From Bacteriovoracaceae bacterium (GTDB lineage: Bacteria > Bdellovibrionota > Bacteriovoracia > Bacteriovoracales > Bacteriovoracaceae), in the NCBI GenBank assembly GCA_019752535.1, contig JAIEMA010000064.1, positions 1 to 64,000 of the forward strand: DNA of 64,000 nt. Direction: 5' to 3'. Below the pieces are notes generated by a model, which saw only the letters and a program-made list of their open reading frames with translations, was not told the DNA's origin and made no database searches. The position numbers and the translations under genes are program-made. This document shows, piece after piece, positions 8,637 through 16,413 of the stretch; the stretch's first letter is position 1; each line of letters begins with the position of its first letter.

Positions 8637-9537
8637 GTTAAAACTTTTATCAGCAGCTCCACAGTTACTTGATGCTCTTAAGAGTTACTCGGACTCATTT
8701 CAACTAGAGAGATCCTGGTCTCATAGTGGGATTCACACTGTACATTTGAGTCTTAAGAAAGATGAAGTAAACTACAATTCTTGGGGGATTGATACCAATG
8801 AAGCTGTTGCGTTGGCAAAGTCGTATATGGAAATGGTTGAGAGGATACACTCAACCATAATGCCATCTCTATGGATGACTTTTGATCAAAAATTCGTACA
8901 AAATTTAAACCAAGACTTAATTAGCAATTTTATGTCGACAACTTCTGGTTGCGCGGCTCATTTGACACGCTCAAGTTGTTTTAAGAATTCTGAAGAGGAG
9001 ATAGTTGAGAGGCATTCATTTACTGAGATTTGTCTTAAAAATATTTCTCCACTTAGAATTTATAATAACACTCTCATTTGGCGTGCTCCTAATAATTACT
9101 TTGTGTCTTTAGCCTACTATCTTATTCCCGATGGGGGAGTCATTTTTGGGGCCGGGGCAGGCAGCAATGAAAATAAAGCCATATTAAAAGCTCAGTTTGA
9201 ATTATCGGGTGCTGTGGCTTGGTCAAGAAATCCATCAAATGTCAAAATGCTGATGGAAAGCAACTGTTCCACAGGTTCTTCTTTTGTCAGAAAAAAACAT
9301 CTTTTATTAAACGATTTGCCTGCTTTTATGCAGAAGACTGCGCCTAATGGAATAGTAAAAAGTGTGGATGTGTATTATGGGTGCATTGATCTGTTGCCTG
9401 AGTTTTCAAATGTCGCTGGTTTAAATGTTACTCGAGCAGTATCACCAGATCTTATTCCTTTTTCATTTCTCCCGTTGAGAGAGCAACCATTTGGCGCCCT
9501 GTTTGATTCAGAGCTAGAGCATTGTGTTGTAGTTTAA
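8626..9537 (+). CDS. Divergent YcaO-domain protein
   Basis: 303 aa. YcaO enzymes use ATP to activate peptide amide bonds (azoline, thioamide, amidine formation). The hallmark ATP-site pattern is visible in order: EMVER at 69-73, a SGCAAHLT turn near 107 followed by EEEIVERH with E125/E128/R129, GAGAGSNENKA at 175-185 followed by AQFE (Q190, E192), and a late VTRAVSPDLIPF block resembling the C-terminal V-P-G-L region. The Ser normally at the start of motif 1 appears replaced by Lys64. The Pro-rich C-terminal tail of azoline-forming YcaOs is absent. GTG start with CTGGAG upstream, inside the end of the lipoprotein gene. No E1-like, TfuA or dehydrogenase partner is adjacent. Confidence 0.72.
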   Translation: MFSRLKLLSAAPQLLDALKSYSDSFQLERSWSHSGIHTVHLSLKKDEVNYNSWGIDTNEAVALAKSYMEMVERIHSTIMPSLWMTFDQKFVQNLNQDLISNFMSTTSGCAAHLTRSSCFKNSEEEIVERHSFTEICLKNISPLRIYNNTLIWRAPNNYFVSLAYYLIPDGGVIFGAGAGSNENKAILKAQFELSGAVAWSRNPSNVKMLMESNCSTGSSFVRKKHLLLNDLPAFMQKTAPNGIVKSVDVYYGCIDLLPEFSNVAGLNVTRAVSPDLIPFSFLPLREQPFGALFDSELEHCVVV

Positions 9538-9538
9538 T

Positions 9539-11200
9539 ATGAAAAAGAATATTCGGACTTCATTTTTGGTTGTAATGAGTGTCACAATAGGTTTGGTTAC
9601 ACTTATTGCGATTTTCGTATACGCAATTTATCAAAGAAATCAATTCGAGACGGAACTTCGTAGTTCAATTCAAAATCAAGCAAAGCAGATAATTGCCACT
9701 CATCCGGAAGAGAGAAAAACCCATCAGTATCTGATCATTCAGCGACTTTTAAAAAACATCAACAATGTAGAGTCTGTTGTCGTTTTAGACAAAGACTGTA
9801 AAACGCTCTTAGGTTCGATTTCCTTGCCAATTACTGATGGGATTTGTCCCTCAAATCAAGAAGGTCTTCTCGTCTTGCCCTATTCAGATGTTCTATCGGG
9901 CATTGGTTTTATAGTTATAAAGATTGAAATAATTAAGTTTGCAAAAAATGAAGTTCTTTTAGTACTTGGATTATCAATTTTACTAGCTTTAATAGTTTTC
10001 TTTGCTTTGAAGATAATTTGGGAAAAATACCTCTACAATCCACTACTGTTAGAAATTCAAGGAATTGTTTCTAGCGATAAAAGAGAAACATTCTCTGAGT
10101 TTAAGCCAATAATAAATCACTTAGACCAACTCCTTATTGAGAAAACATTTATAATTAAGCGGAAAATTGAACTAGAGTCAGAAGAGAAGAAATTTAAAGA
10201 AGCAATTAAGGTCGCTCACGATATTTTAAATCCTATTCAAGTTTTGAAATCGAATTCATCCACTGATTTAAAACTTAAGGCATTAGACCAAATCGAGAAA
10301 ACTGCATGGGACCTTCTCCCTGAAAAAGCACCATTATTCATAGAGAGCTTGAATGTAAACAATCTTATTTCCCAAGTTATAGATATATTAAGATCTGAGT
10401 TCCCAGAACTTAATGTGAGCTTTAATGGACATGAGGAGTTTTATGCTCAGGTTTCATCTACTCATTTCCTTCGTTCATTTCAGAATTTGCTAAAAAATGC
10501 GATAGAGGTCCAATCTAATAATGTTCCAATAGAGATATGGGTTTCTGCAAATATTGATTATGTAACTATTCAAATAAATGACAATGGGCCAGGGTTCACA
10601 GATAAAGCTGGCGTTACAACCAAAGTTCACGGGAGTGGCGTTGGAATATCAAGTGCGAAGGCTTCCTTAGAGCTAATGAATGGTTCTCTTTCTTATGAAT
10701 CTAGACCTGAAGGTGGAATCAGAACTGTGATTAATTTGCCCTCAGATCAGATTCATCTTTTTTATGGACCTAAGCAAGTTCCTGTTACTTTTGGGGTTTA
10801 TATTCCGGGTATCATGCAAATTATGAATGCAAATGAGCTTTGCTCAAATCACTATGTCATATCTGTGTTTGATCCTCGATCTGAATTCAATGGTGTCTGG
10901 AAGAAAATTCTAGTATCTGATTTGAGTAGGATCAAATTGATTAAGATTGAGAAAGCTCTATTAGTAGATGATGATAAATATATACTGGCTAATTGGGTTC
11001 AGAAGGCTCAGCAGGTCGGAATTGATTTGAAAGTTGAGAAGCATAAAGTTGACGTTGTTACTGAGGAAGTCGTTTTTCTTGATAGATATCTTGATGGATT
11101 TGATTCATTTGAATGGCAGCAAGAACTTGTCAGGATTGGAAAGAGTGTTGTTTCTATCTCTGGCTTAAACTCTCGTAGTAAGATTCCTCCCTGGTCTTAG
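9539..11200 (+). CDS. Hybrid sensor histidine kinase with degenerate receiver domain
   Basis: 553 aa inner-membrane kinase. Two membrane helices (about 9-31 and 137-160) enclose a ~105-aa periplasmic sensor region. The phospho-acceptor box is VAHDILNP with His227. The ATPase domain shows NLLKNAIEV (N box), NDNGPGF (G1) and GSGVGIS (G2) near 315-375. A C-terminal receiver-like domain follows: acidic LLVDDD near 475 and a phosphorylatable Asp515 in VFLDRYLD, but the end is short. It starts one base after the YcaO stop, so expression is coupled; no separate response regulator gene adjoins. It probably reads the state of the periplasmic lipoprotein or 127-aa protein. Confidence 0.85.
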   Translation: MKKNIRTSFLVVMSVTIGLVTLIAIFVYAIYQRNQFETELRSSIQNQAKQIIATHPEERKTHQYLIIQRLLKNINNVESVVVLDKDCKTLLGSISLPITDGICPSNQEGLLVLPYSDVLSGIGFIVIKIEIIKFAKNEVLLVLGLSILLALIVFFALKIIWEKYLYNPLLLEIQGIVSSDKRETFSEFKPIINHLDQLLIEKTFIIKRKIELESEEKKFKEAIKVAHDILNPIQVLKSNSSTDLKLKALDQIEKTAWDLLPEKAPLFIESLNVNNLISQVIDILRSEFPELNVSFNGHEEFYAQVSSTHFLRSFQNLLKNAIEVQSNNVPIEIWVSANIDYVTIQINDNGPGFTDKAGVTTKVHGSGVGISSAKASLELMNGSLSYESRPEGGIRTVINLPSDQIHLFYGPKQVPVTFGVYIPGIMQIMNANELCSNHYVISVFDPRSEFNGVWKKILVSDLSRIKLIKIEKALLVDDDKYILANWVQKAQQVGIDLKVEKHKVDVVTEEVVFLDRYLDGFDSFEWQQELVRIGKSVVSISGLNSRSKIPPWS

Positions 11201-11251
11201 TATTGATTTTCTATGAATTATACTTTGACGAATCCGCTCAGAATTCTCTTT

Positions 11252-11783
11252 TCTTGCTCCGAATCCCTGAATCATTTAGAATTTAAAAACTGGTGAGGGT
11301 TAAACCCCATATGTCAGGATATGGGCCTCACCAAAACAAATCCCCGCATTCGAGGGGAAGTATTTAATAGAAAACCGCTGCCCCTTGCACCCAATCCCTG
11401 AATCACTTAGAATTAAAAAACTGGTGAGGGTTTGAACCCCTTTGTTCAGAGCAAAGGGCCTCACCAGAACAAATCCCCGCATTCGAGGGGGAGTTTTTAA
11501 TAGATAGCCGCTTCCTCTTGCACCCAATCCCTGAATCATTTAGAATTAAAAAACTGGTGAGGGATAAACCCCTTTGTTGCGAGCAAAGGGCCTCACCAGA
11601 ACAAATCCCCGCATTCGAGGGGGAGTTTTTAATTGAAATCGCTTCCTCTTGCACCCAATCCCCAAATCATTTAGAATTAAAAAACTGGTGAGGGTTAAAC
11701 CCCATAGGGCAGTACTATGGGCCTCACCAGAACCAATCCCCACATTCGCGACGGAGTTTTCAGATGCAATCGCATCTTTGGGT
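11252..11783 (+). repeat. Four tandem ~132-bp structured repeats (candidate multi-domain non-coding RNA)
   Basis: Units start at 11262, 11393, 11526 and 11657 (periods 131, 133, 131). Each has the same plan: an AT-rich left strand (ATTAAAAAACT), TGGTGAGG, a 7-8-nt bulge GTTAAAC, a 7-bp stem with a 6-7-nt loop, CCTCACCA, then CCCC-GCATTCGA-GGGG, then AGTTTTTAAT, which pairs with the left strand. This makes a three-way junction. The inner stem covaries: CCCATAT/ATATGGG in unit 1, CCCTTTG/CAAAGGG in units 2 and 3, CCCATAG/CTATGGG in unit 4. Unit 4 has lost the CCCC/GGGG hairpin. No sensible protein is encoded; strand is not determined. I do not recognise an RNA family. Confidence 0.8.
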
Positions 11784-11891
11784 TAGTTGGTCATTGAGTA
11801 GTGGAAATATGTCGCTGAAAGTTCTCTTGTGGAACATTGACATTAAGAGTGAGCGAAAATTTTATTGATTCAATCGTACTGAGTTATCGAT

Positions 11892-12149
11892 TTACTTATC
11901 TTTCTCTGATTCCCAAACCGTCCTCGGCTTCATCTTATTCTCTTTAAAGTAGTAGAGTGCCTCTTGAATCAAGACTTGATAGCCGCGGCCAGTTTCAGCG
12001 GAGAGTGCTTTAAAATATTCTACAACTTCATCATCTAGATTCATGAACACGCCTCGGCGAGTGGCTTTTTCAAAATCAAAGCCCTTGGCCATTTCGGCTT
12101 CCATTTCTTCGCGCTCTTTTTTTGTGAGTGGCTTGAAATTATGTTTCAT
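11892..12149 (-). CDS. BrnA-like antitoxin, orphan
   Basis: 85-aa protein with an unfolded charged N-terminus (LTKKEREEMEAEMAKG) and a C-terminal ribbon-helix-helix-like part: VFMNLDDEVVEYFKALSAETGRGYQVLIQEALYYF in outline, matching the BrnA pattern of a short strand, a helix, a Gly-Tyr turn and a second helix. BrnA normally follows its toxin gene brnT, but no toxin frame is found upstream on this strand (12150-12420) or downstream, so this is an orphan antitoxin, a plain regulator, or the remnant of a pair. An inverted repeat upstream may be its operator. Confidence 0.65.
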   Translation of the reverse strand: MKHNFKPLTKKEREEMEAEMAKGFDFEKATRRGVFMNLDDEVVEYFKALSAETGRGYQVLIQEALYYFKENKMKPRTVWESEKDK

Positions 12150-12176
12150 TGTTATTCTTTATCCTGTTTTAGCAGT

Positions 12177-12207
12177 AGTCTGAATGTATGTTGGGAATAC
12201 TCAGACT
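12177..12207. promoter_or_regulatory. Inverted repeat upstream of the BrnA-like gene
   Basis: Arms AGTCTGA and TCAGACT are perfect, with an inner GTAT/ATAC pairing, centred about 43 bases upstream of the start codon at 12149. Antitoxins of this class usually bind inverted repeats at their own promoter, so this is a candidate operator. No U tract follows on the minus strand, which argues against a terminator. Confidence 0.45.
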
Positions 12208-12420
12208 CGACTTGTTGAAAATCACAGGTCGCTCCAAGGTATTATATATATAAAATATATATCTGTCGAATTTGTGGGGTATCTCCTTGAAATTAATGCA
12301 ATTTGCAGGACACGCTCACAGAACCTTAAGACCCCAAAACTTAACGTTTAGGTGCAGGCGAGTCAGAAATTTTGTCTCCCAAAGAGAGACTTTCTTCATC
12401 AAAATCCTTATTGTTGAGTC

Positions 12421-13383
12421 ATGAAATATCTCGTCACTGGTGCTGCTGGATTCATTGCCGCAAAGACTGCGGAATTCCTCTTAAAAGACGGACACTCTGT
12501 TGTTGGTATCGACAACATGAACGACTACTACGATGTGACGCTTAAAGAGCACCGTCTTGAAAACCTCAGAGCTCATAAGAATTTCGAGTTTCAAAAAATT
12601 GATATTGAAAATAAAACTGACCTTGAGTCGATATTTAAAAAAAGTAAATTCGACGCAGTTTTAAATCTTGCGGCTCGCGCAGGTGTGCGCTTCTCGATGG
12701 AGCACCCCGAAGTTTACATGACCACCAATGCGATGGGGACCTTGAATCTTTTAAACCTCATGCGTGATCATCAGGTGAAGAAAATGGTTCTGGCGAGCAC
12801 GAGCTCTCTCTATGCGGGCCAGCCGATGCCGTTTGTAGAAACGCTGCCTGTAAACACTCCAATCTCTCCCTATGCGGCTTCAAAGAAGGCTGCAGAGGTC
12901 ATGGCTTACACCTATTCATTCTTATACAAGATGGATGTGAGCGTTGTGCGCTACTTTACTGTCTATGGCCCCGCCAGTCGTCCGGATATGGCCGTTTTTA
13001 GATTCATCAAATGGATCGATGAAGGGACTCCGATTGAGCTTTTTGGCGATGGCCTTCAGTCGCGTGATTTTACGTTTGTCGATGATATCGCTCGCGGCAC
13101 GATCGCAGCCTTAAAGCCTGTGGGTTATGAAGTCATCAATCTTGGTGGTGGTAATAATCCGATTGATCTCTTAACTGTGATTAAGATGATGGAAAAGCAT
13201 CTTGGTAAAACGGCGAAGATTCAGAATAAAGAATTTCATATCGCCGATGTGAAATCGACTTGGGCGGATATTTCAAAAGCTGAGAAGTTTTTAGGCTGGA
13301 AGCCTCAGGTAAGTCTTGAAGAGGGGATTCGTCAGTCTGTGGATTGGTATCTCTCTACCAAGAAGTATGGATTTAAAGTATGA
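12421..13383 (+). CDS. UDP-glucuronate 4-epimerase-like NAD-dependent sugar epimerase
   Basis: Extended short-chain dehydrogenase of 320 aa. NAD-binding GAAGFIAAK at the N-terminus, the stretch DNMNDYYDVTLKEHRL typical of GlcA epimerases of the CapI/LspL kind, and the active-site STSSLYAG with YAASKKAAE (Tyr and Lys of the catalytic triad). The third Gly of the usual GxxGxxG is Ala. It probably interconverts UDP-GlcA and UDP-GalA, matching the ugd gene at the right end of the window. The next gene, galE, overlaps its stop by four bases. Confidence 0.8.
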   Translation: MKYLVTGAAGFIAAKTAEFLLKDGHSVVGIDNMNDYYDVTLKEHRLENLRAHKNFEFQKIDIENKTDLESIFKKSKFDAVLNLAARAGVRFSMEHPEVYMTTNAMGTLNLLNLMRDHQVKKMVLASTSSLYAGQPMPFVETLPVNTPISPYAASKKAAEVMAYTYSFLYKMDVSVVRYFTVYGPASRPDMAVFRFIKWIDEGTPIELFGDGLQSRDFTFVDDIARGTIAALKPVGYEVINLGGGNNPIDLLTVIKMMEKHLGKTAKIQNKEFHIADVKSTWADISKAEKFLGWKPQVSLEEGIRQSVDWYLSTKKYGFKV

Positions 13384-14354
13384 GTATCCTGATTACAGGT
13401 GGCGCGGGTTACATCGGCTCACATGTCGTGAAGGCTTTGGGTCTTCAGGGCGAAAAACTAATCATCGTTGATAATCTCTCTACTGGTCATAAAGAAGCTG
13501 TGCTTTTTGGTGAGCTGGTTTTGGGTGATATTGGTGATGAGAAGTTCATGAATGAGCTGTTCACTAAATACAAGTTTGAATCTGTCATTCATTTTGCAGG
13601 ATCAATTGTGGTTCCTGAATCAGTGAGCAATCCTCTTAAATATTATCGCAACAATACTTTGAACTCAGAGCTCTTACTTGAGTTGTGTGTGAAGTATCAA
13701 ACAAAGCATTTTATCTTCTCCTCTACCGCTGCTGTTTATGGCATGCCAGAGAGTGGAGTTTGCAGTGAAGAGAGTGATCTAAAACCGATTAATCCATATG
13801 GCAGCTCGAAGCTCATGATTGAAGAGATACTTTGGGATGTGTCCCGAGCAAAAAATCTTAAAGGCGTGGCCCTTCGTTATTTCAATGTGGCCGGAGCCGA
13901 TCCCGAGGGACAATTGGGCCAGTCATTCCCTGAGGCAACCCATTTGATTAAAGTGGCGGCTGAAGTTGTAACCGGCAAACGCAGTGAACTTAAAATTTTT
14001 GGGACGGATTATCCCACACCTGATGGAACCTGTGTGCGTGATTATATTCACGTGAGTGATCTCGCCGATGCGCACGTGAAGGCGCTTCATTATCTTCGCG
14101 CTGGCGGAGAGACGGTGGCCGTGAATTGTGGATACGGTAGAGGTTTCAGTGTGAGTGAAGTTGTGGATCGTGTGAAGAAGGTCTCGGGAATTGATTTTAA
14201 AGTTCAAAAAGTAGAGAGGCGTCCCGGAGATCCGGCCGCTTTGACGGCCAAAGCAGATAAAATTCAAAAACTCTTTGGCTGGAAGCCCAAATATAATGAT
14301 TTAGATTTTATCGTGAAGACGGCGCTTGAGTGGGAAAAGACTAAACCTTTCTAA
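13380..14354 (+). CDS. galE: UDP-glucose 4-epimerase
   Basis: 324 aa, normal GalE length. NAD-binding GGAGYIGSH at residues 6-14, DNLSTGH, FSSTAAVYG with YGSSKLMIE (catalytic Ser/Tyr/Lys), RYFNVAGADP and DGTCVRDYIHV are all characteristic of GalE, giving UDP-galactose from UDP-glucose. It starts in an ATGA overlap with the previous epimerase and ends tail to tail with fcl, overlapping it by 14 bases. Confidence 0.95.
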   Translation: MSILITGGAGYIGSHVVKALGLQGEKLIIVDNLSTGHKEAVLFGELVLGDIGDEKFMNELFTKYKFESVIHFAGSIVVPESVSNPLKYYRNNTLNSELLLELCVKYQTKHFIFSSTAAVYGMPESGVCSEESDLKPINPYGSSKLMIEEILWDVSRAKNLKGVALRYFNVAGADPEGQLGQSFPEATHLIKVAAEVVTGKRSELKIFGTDYPTPDGTCVRDYIHVSDLADAHVKALHYLRAGGETVAVNCGYGRGFSVSEVVDRVKKVSGIDFKVQKVERRPGDPAALTAKADKIQKLFGWKPKYNDLDFIVKTALEWEKTKPF

Positions 14355-15264
14355 ATTCTCTAATCGCGATATCTAGACCCTCATCAAGAGTCACCTCAGG
14401 TTTCCAGCCAAGGGATGTAATTTTAGAGACATCTAATAGTTTCCTCATGGTCCCATCAGGCTTCGATGTATCAAAGACAAGTTGGCCCTTGAAATTCATT
14501 TTATGAGCGATCATCTTCGCGAGCTCACCAATCTCAATATCAATGCCTGTGCCAATATTCATAAAATCAGGAGCGTCTTTTAAGTTCATCACGTGAATGC
14601 AAGCGCGGGCCATGTCATCGACATAAAGAAATTCACGGCGAGGTTTACCGGATCCCCAGACTTTAAATTCACTTTCATTCTTTTTAATCGCTTGAGCCAT
14701 ACGAGCGATTAGCCCAGGGATCACGTGAGAGTGATTGAGGTCGTAATTATCATTGGGGCCATACAAATTTGTCGGCATGACTGAAATCCAATTGAGTCCG
14801 TATTGGCGTCTGAAGCTTTCAGTCGTTTTAAGACCAGCAATTTTTGCAATGGCATAAGGCTCATTGGTTTGCTCAAGAGGAGAGCTGAGTAAGTATTCTT
14901 CTTTCAGAGGTTGTGGTGCATTTTTGGGATAGATGCATGAGCTTCCAAGGAAGAGAAAGTTTTGAACTTTAGTTTTGAAAGAAGCATTGAATACGTTTTG
15001 CTGAATTAGTAGGTTTTCAAAAATAAAATCGGCGCGAAGTGTATTGTTGGCGACGATGCCACCGACAAGAGCTGCGGCCATAAAAACCACATCGGGTTTG
15101 TTTTTTTCAAAATAGGCTAAGGTGGCCGCTTGATTTAAGAGATCGAGTTCTGCTCTTTTGGGAGTGAAGAGATTTTCAAATCCCAAGCGTTTGAGCTCGC
15201 GCGTGATGGCCGACCCCACTAATCCGTTTGAGCCTAAGATGAGAATTTTGTCCGCTTTATTCAT
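14341..15264 (-). CDS. fcl: GDP-L-fucose synthase
   Basis: 307-aa NADP-dependent epimerase/reductase that turns GDP-4-keto-6-deoxymannose into GDP-L-fucose. Motifs: GSNGLVGSA at the N-terminus, AAALVGGIVANN (Fcl-specific), GSSCIYPK and YAIAKIAGLK (catalytic triad), and PTNLYGPNDNYD. Together with gmd 1.3 kb away it completes GDP-fucose synthesis. It stands alone on the minus strand, convergent with galE and divergent from hicA. Confidence 0.95.
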   Translation of the reverse strand: MNKADKILILGSNGLVGSAITRELKRLGFENLFTPKRAELDLLNQAATLAYFEKNKPDVVFMAAALVGGIVANNTLRADFIFENLLIQQNVFNASFKTKVQNFLFLGSSCIYPKNAPQPLKEEYLLSSPLEQTNEPYAIAKIAGLKTTESFRRQYGLNWISVMPTNLYGPNDNYDLNHSHVIPGLIARMAQAIKKNESEFKVWGSGKPRREFLYVDDMARACIHVMNLKDAPDFMNIGTGIDIEIGELAKMIAHKMNFKGQLVFDTSKPDGTMRKLLDVSKITSLGWKPEVTLDEGLDIAIREFRKV

Positions 15265-15343
15265 GGGGCCAATACTAGCGAGTTTTCATCGAATTTGAAG
15301 TTTTTTGCGCGTTCCATTCATTTAATATTAGCGAGTTAAGTAC

Positions 15344-15370
15344 CCTAAGGTCACAAATTGTGACCTTAGG
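15344..15370. repeat. Perfect 27-bp palindrome
   Basis: Arms CCTAAGGTCACAA and TTGTGACCTTAGG flank a single central A; all 13 base pairs match. It lies about 80 bases upstream of fcl and 205 upstream of hicA. There is no T tract on either side, so a simple terminator is unlikely; a protein-binding site or a mobile palindromic repeat fits better. Confidence 0.7.
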
Positions 15371-15540
15371 AAACATAAACCCTTAAAATTACATCTTTAA
15401 ATGGACCCGGGTTACCTGCGTTTCAATAGGGAAGATTCTAAGACTTTTTAGTTCTTTAAGGCGATTAGGCTAGTTGGCTCGATGTAGTTACCTCACGCAG
15501 TCAAATAGCGAAAAATCGATGACTTCATAAATATTCTATT

Positions 15541-15562
15541 TACCACATAAAAGTGGTATAAT
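15541..15562 (+). promoter_or_regulatory. hicAB promoter and operator
   Basis: Inverted repeat TACCAC-ATAAAA-GTGGTA (15541-15558) whose right arm overlaps a perfect -10 box TATAAT (15557-15562), 13 bases before the hicA ATG. No good -35 box is seen. Binding here by the HTH domain of HicB would block the promoter, as known for hicAB autoregulation. Confidence 0.65.
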
Positions 15563-15574
15563 TTAGGGGCTACT

Positions 15575-15757
15575 ATGCCGATAAGTGGCAAGGAAATGAA
15601 GAAGATATACGAGAAGCATGGATGGCGTGAGCTTCGCCAAAAAGGCAGCCATGTCATTATGGGAAAAGGTGAAGACAGGGAGACAATCCCACTTCATAAA
15701 GAGCTTAAGAAGGGATTGGAGAGTTATCTGTTAAAGCGCATAGGAGAAAAAAAATGA
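15575..15757 (+). CDS. hicA: HicA toxin (mRNA interferase)
   Basis: 60-aa double-stranded RNA-binding-like toxin. It has the family layout: a first helix SGKEMKKIYEKHGW, then RQKGSHVIM with the catalytic His in the GSH motif, then IPLHKELKKGL. HicA cleaves mRNA when free of HicB. Toxin-first order and a four-base overlap with hicB are typical. The spacing from promoter is short, and no strong ribosome site is seen (GGGGCTACT only). Confidence 0.92.
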   Translation: MPISGKEMKKIYEKHGWRELRQKGSHVIMGKGEDRETIPLHKELKKGLESYLLKRIGEKK

Positions 15758-16185
15758 AATATCACTTTAAAATTCATGCTGAATCTTCGGGGTATTGGGC
15801 GGACTGCCTTGAGTTAAAAGGGTGTATTTCCCAAGCGGACACAAGAGAAGAGTTAGAGGTCAATTTAGAAGAGGCGCTTAATCTTTATTTGTCTGAGCCG
15901 CTCAATTCAAAACATATATTTCCAAAGCCTATAGGAAATCTTGAAGGAAAAAATATTATTGGCGTTCTTGTCCATCCGTCTGTCGGTTTTGCAAATCGTT
16001 TGAGAGAGTTTCGGATAAAATGCAAATTAACTCAGCATCAGATGAAGGATAGGCTTGGTTTTAAATATTTATCCAGCTACCAGCGACTTGAAGACCCTAA
16101 GCGAGCTAACCCTGAACTGAGAACTATGTATCTTATCAAGAAGTCATTTCCGAAATTTAAGTTTGAGGATATTTTCTTGGTTTAA
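15754..16185 (+). CDS. hicB: HicB antitoxin with C-terminal HTH
   Basis: 143 aa. The N-terminal half is the partly degraded RNase H-like HicB fold (YHFKIHAESSGYWADCLELKGCISQADTREE in outline), and the C-terminal half (about 88-140) is an XRE-type helix-turn-helix (FRIKCKLTQHQMKDRLGFKYLSSYQRLED). It neutralises HicA and should bind the inverted repeat at the operon promoter. AAAAAA-rich ribosome site AGGAG precedes the ATG, which overlaps the hicA stop. Confidence 0.92.
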   Translation: MKYHFKIHAESSGYWADCLELKGCISQADTREELEVNLEEALNLYLSEPLNSKHIFPKPIGNLEGKNIIGVLVHPSVGFANRLREFRIKCKLTQHQMKDRLGFKYLSSYQRLEDPKRANPELRTMYLIKKSFPKFKFEDIFLV

Positions 16186-16200
16186 CAGCAGGTACAAATA

Positions 16201-16413
16201 TCACGCAACATGATTTTTAGAGGCTTGGATGAAGTCTTGAGCGTTTTCTTCGAGAAGCTTTTCAATAGATTCTTCAGAAACGGGGATATTCTGTTCATGA
16301 AGATCACTTAAAATATTAAAGAGAATATCAGTCACAAAGTTTTTTGCTTCGATATCACCCGAGGTTTCTTTGACAATTTTGTAAAGTGTTGCGATTGATT
16401 TAGCAGCTTTCAT
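16201..16413 (-). CDS. Small acidic-helical protein, unknown
   Basis: 70 aa, no recognised family. Predicted all-helical with an amphipathic pattern and no signal peptide or Cys; ribosome site AAGGA five bases from the ATG. It lies tail to tail with hicB (15-base gap) and upstream of gmd's end on the same strand, but is separated from gmd by 150 bases and is probably its own unit. A cytoplasmic protein or an unknown small regulator are both possible. Confidence 0.5.
   Translation of the reverse strand: MKAAKSIATLYKIVKETSGDIEAKNFVTDILFNILSDLHEQNIPVSEESIEKLLEENAQDFIQASKNHVA

Larger units (their letters stand above)
15265..15574. other. 310-bp intergenic region between fcl and hicA
   Basis: Contains a perfect 27-bp palindrome (15344-15370) and the hicA promoter/operator (15541-15562), annotated separately. 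The short string TAGCGAGTT occurs twice (15276 and 15331 areas). I see no open frame of note in the remaining 170 bases. Confidence 0.6.

Noticed and set aside
11300-11743. Overlapping minus-strand open frames across the repeat array encoding similar short proteins
   Set aside because: They arise from the repeat itself, shift frame between units because the periods (131, 133, 131) are not all multiples of three, and lack ribosome sites; the base changes preserve pairing and not codons.
11252-11783. CRISPR array or integron attC array
   Set aside because: Units are ~132 bp with no short unique spacers, and there is no cas gene or integrase; the conserved arms do not have the paired attC core sites.
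12240-12265. Alternating TA stretch as a replication or att site
   Set aside because: Short low-complexity AT run in a promoter-rich gap; no repeats, DnaA boxes or integrase nearby.
12374-12390. GTCTC/GAGAC hairpin followed by TTTCTT as a terminator
   Set aside because: Only five base pairs with weak T tract, and no plus-strand gene ends upstream for it to terminate.
12150-12420. Hidden brnT toxin gene upstream of the BrnA-like antitoxin
   Set aside because: Reading the minus strand gives early stops in the frames next to the antitoxin start and no BrnT-like motif.
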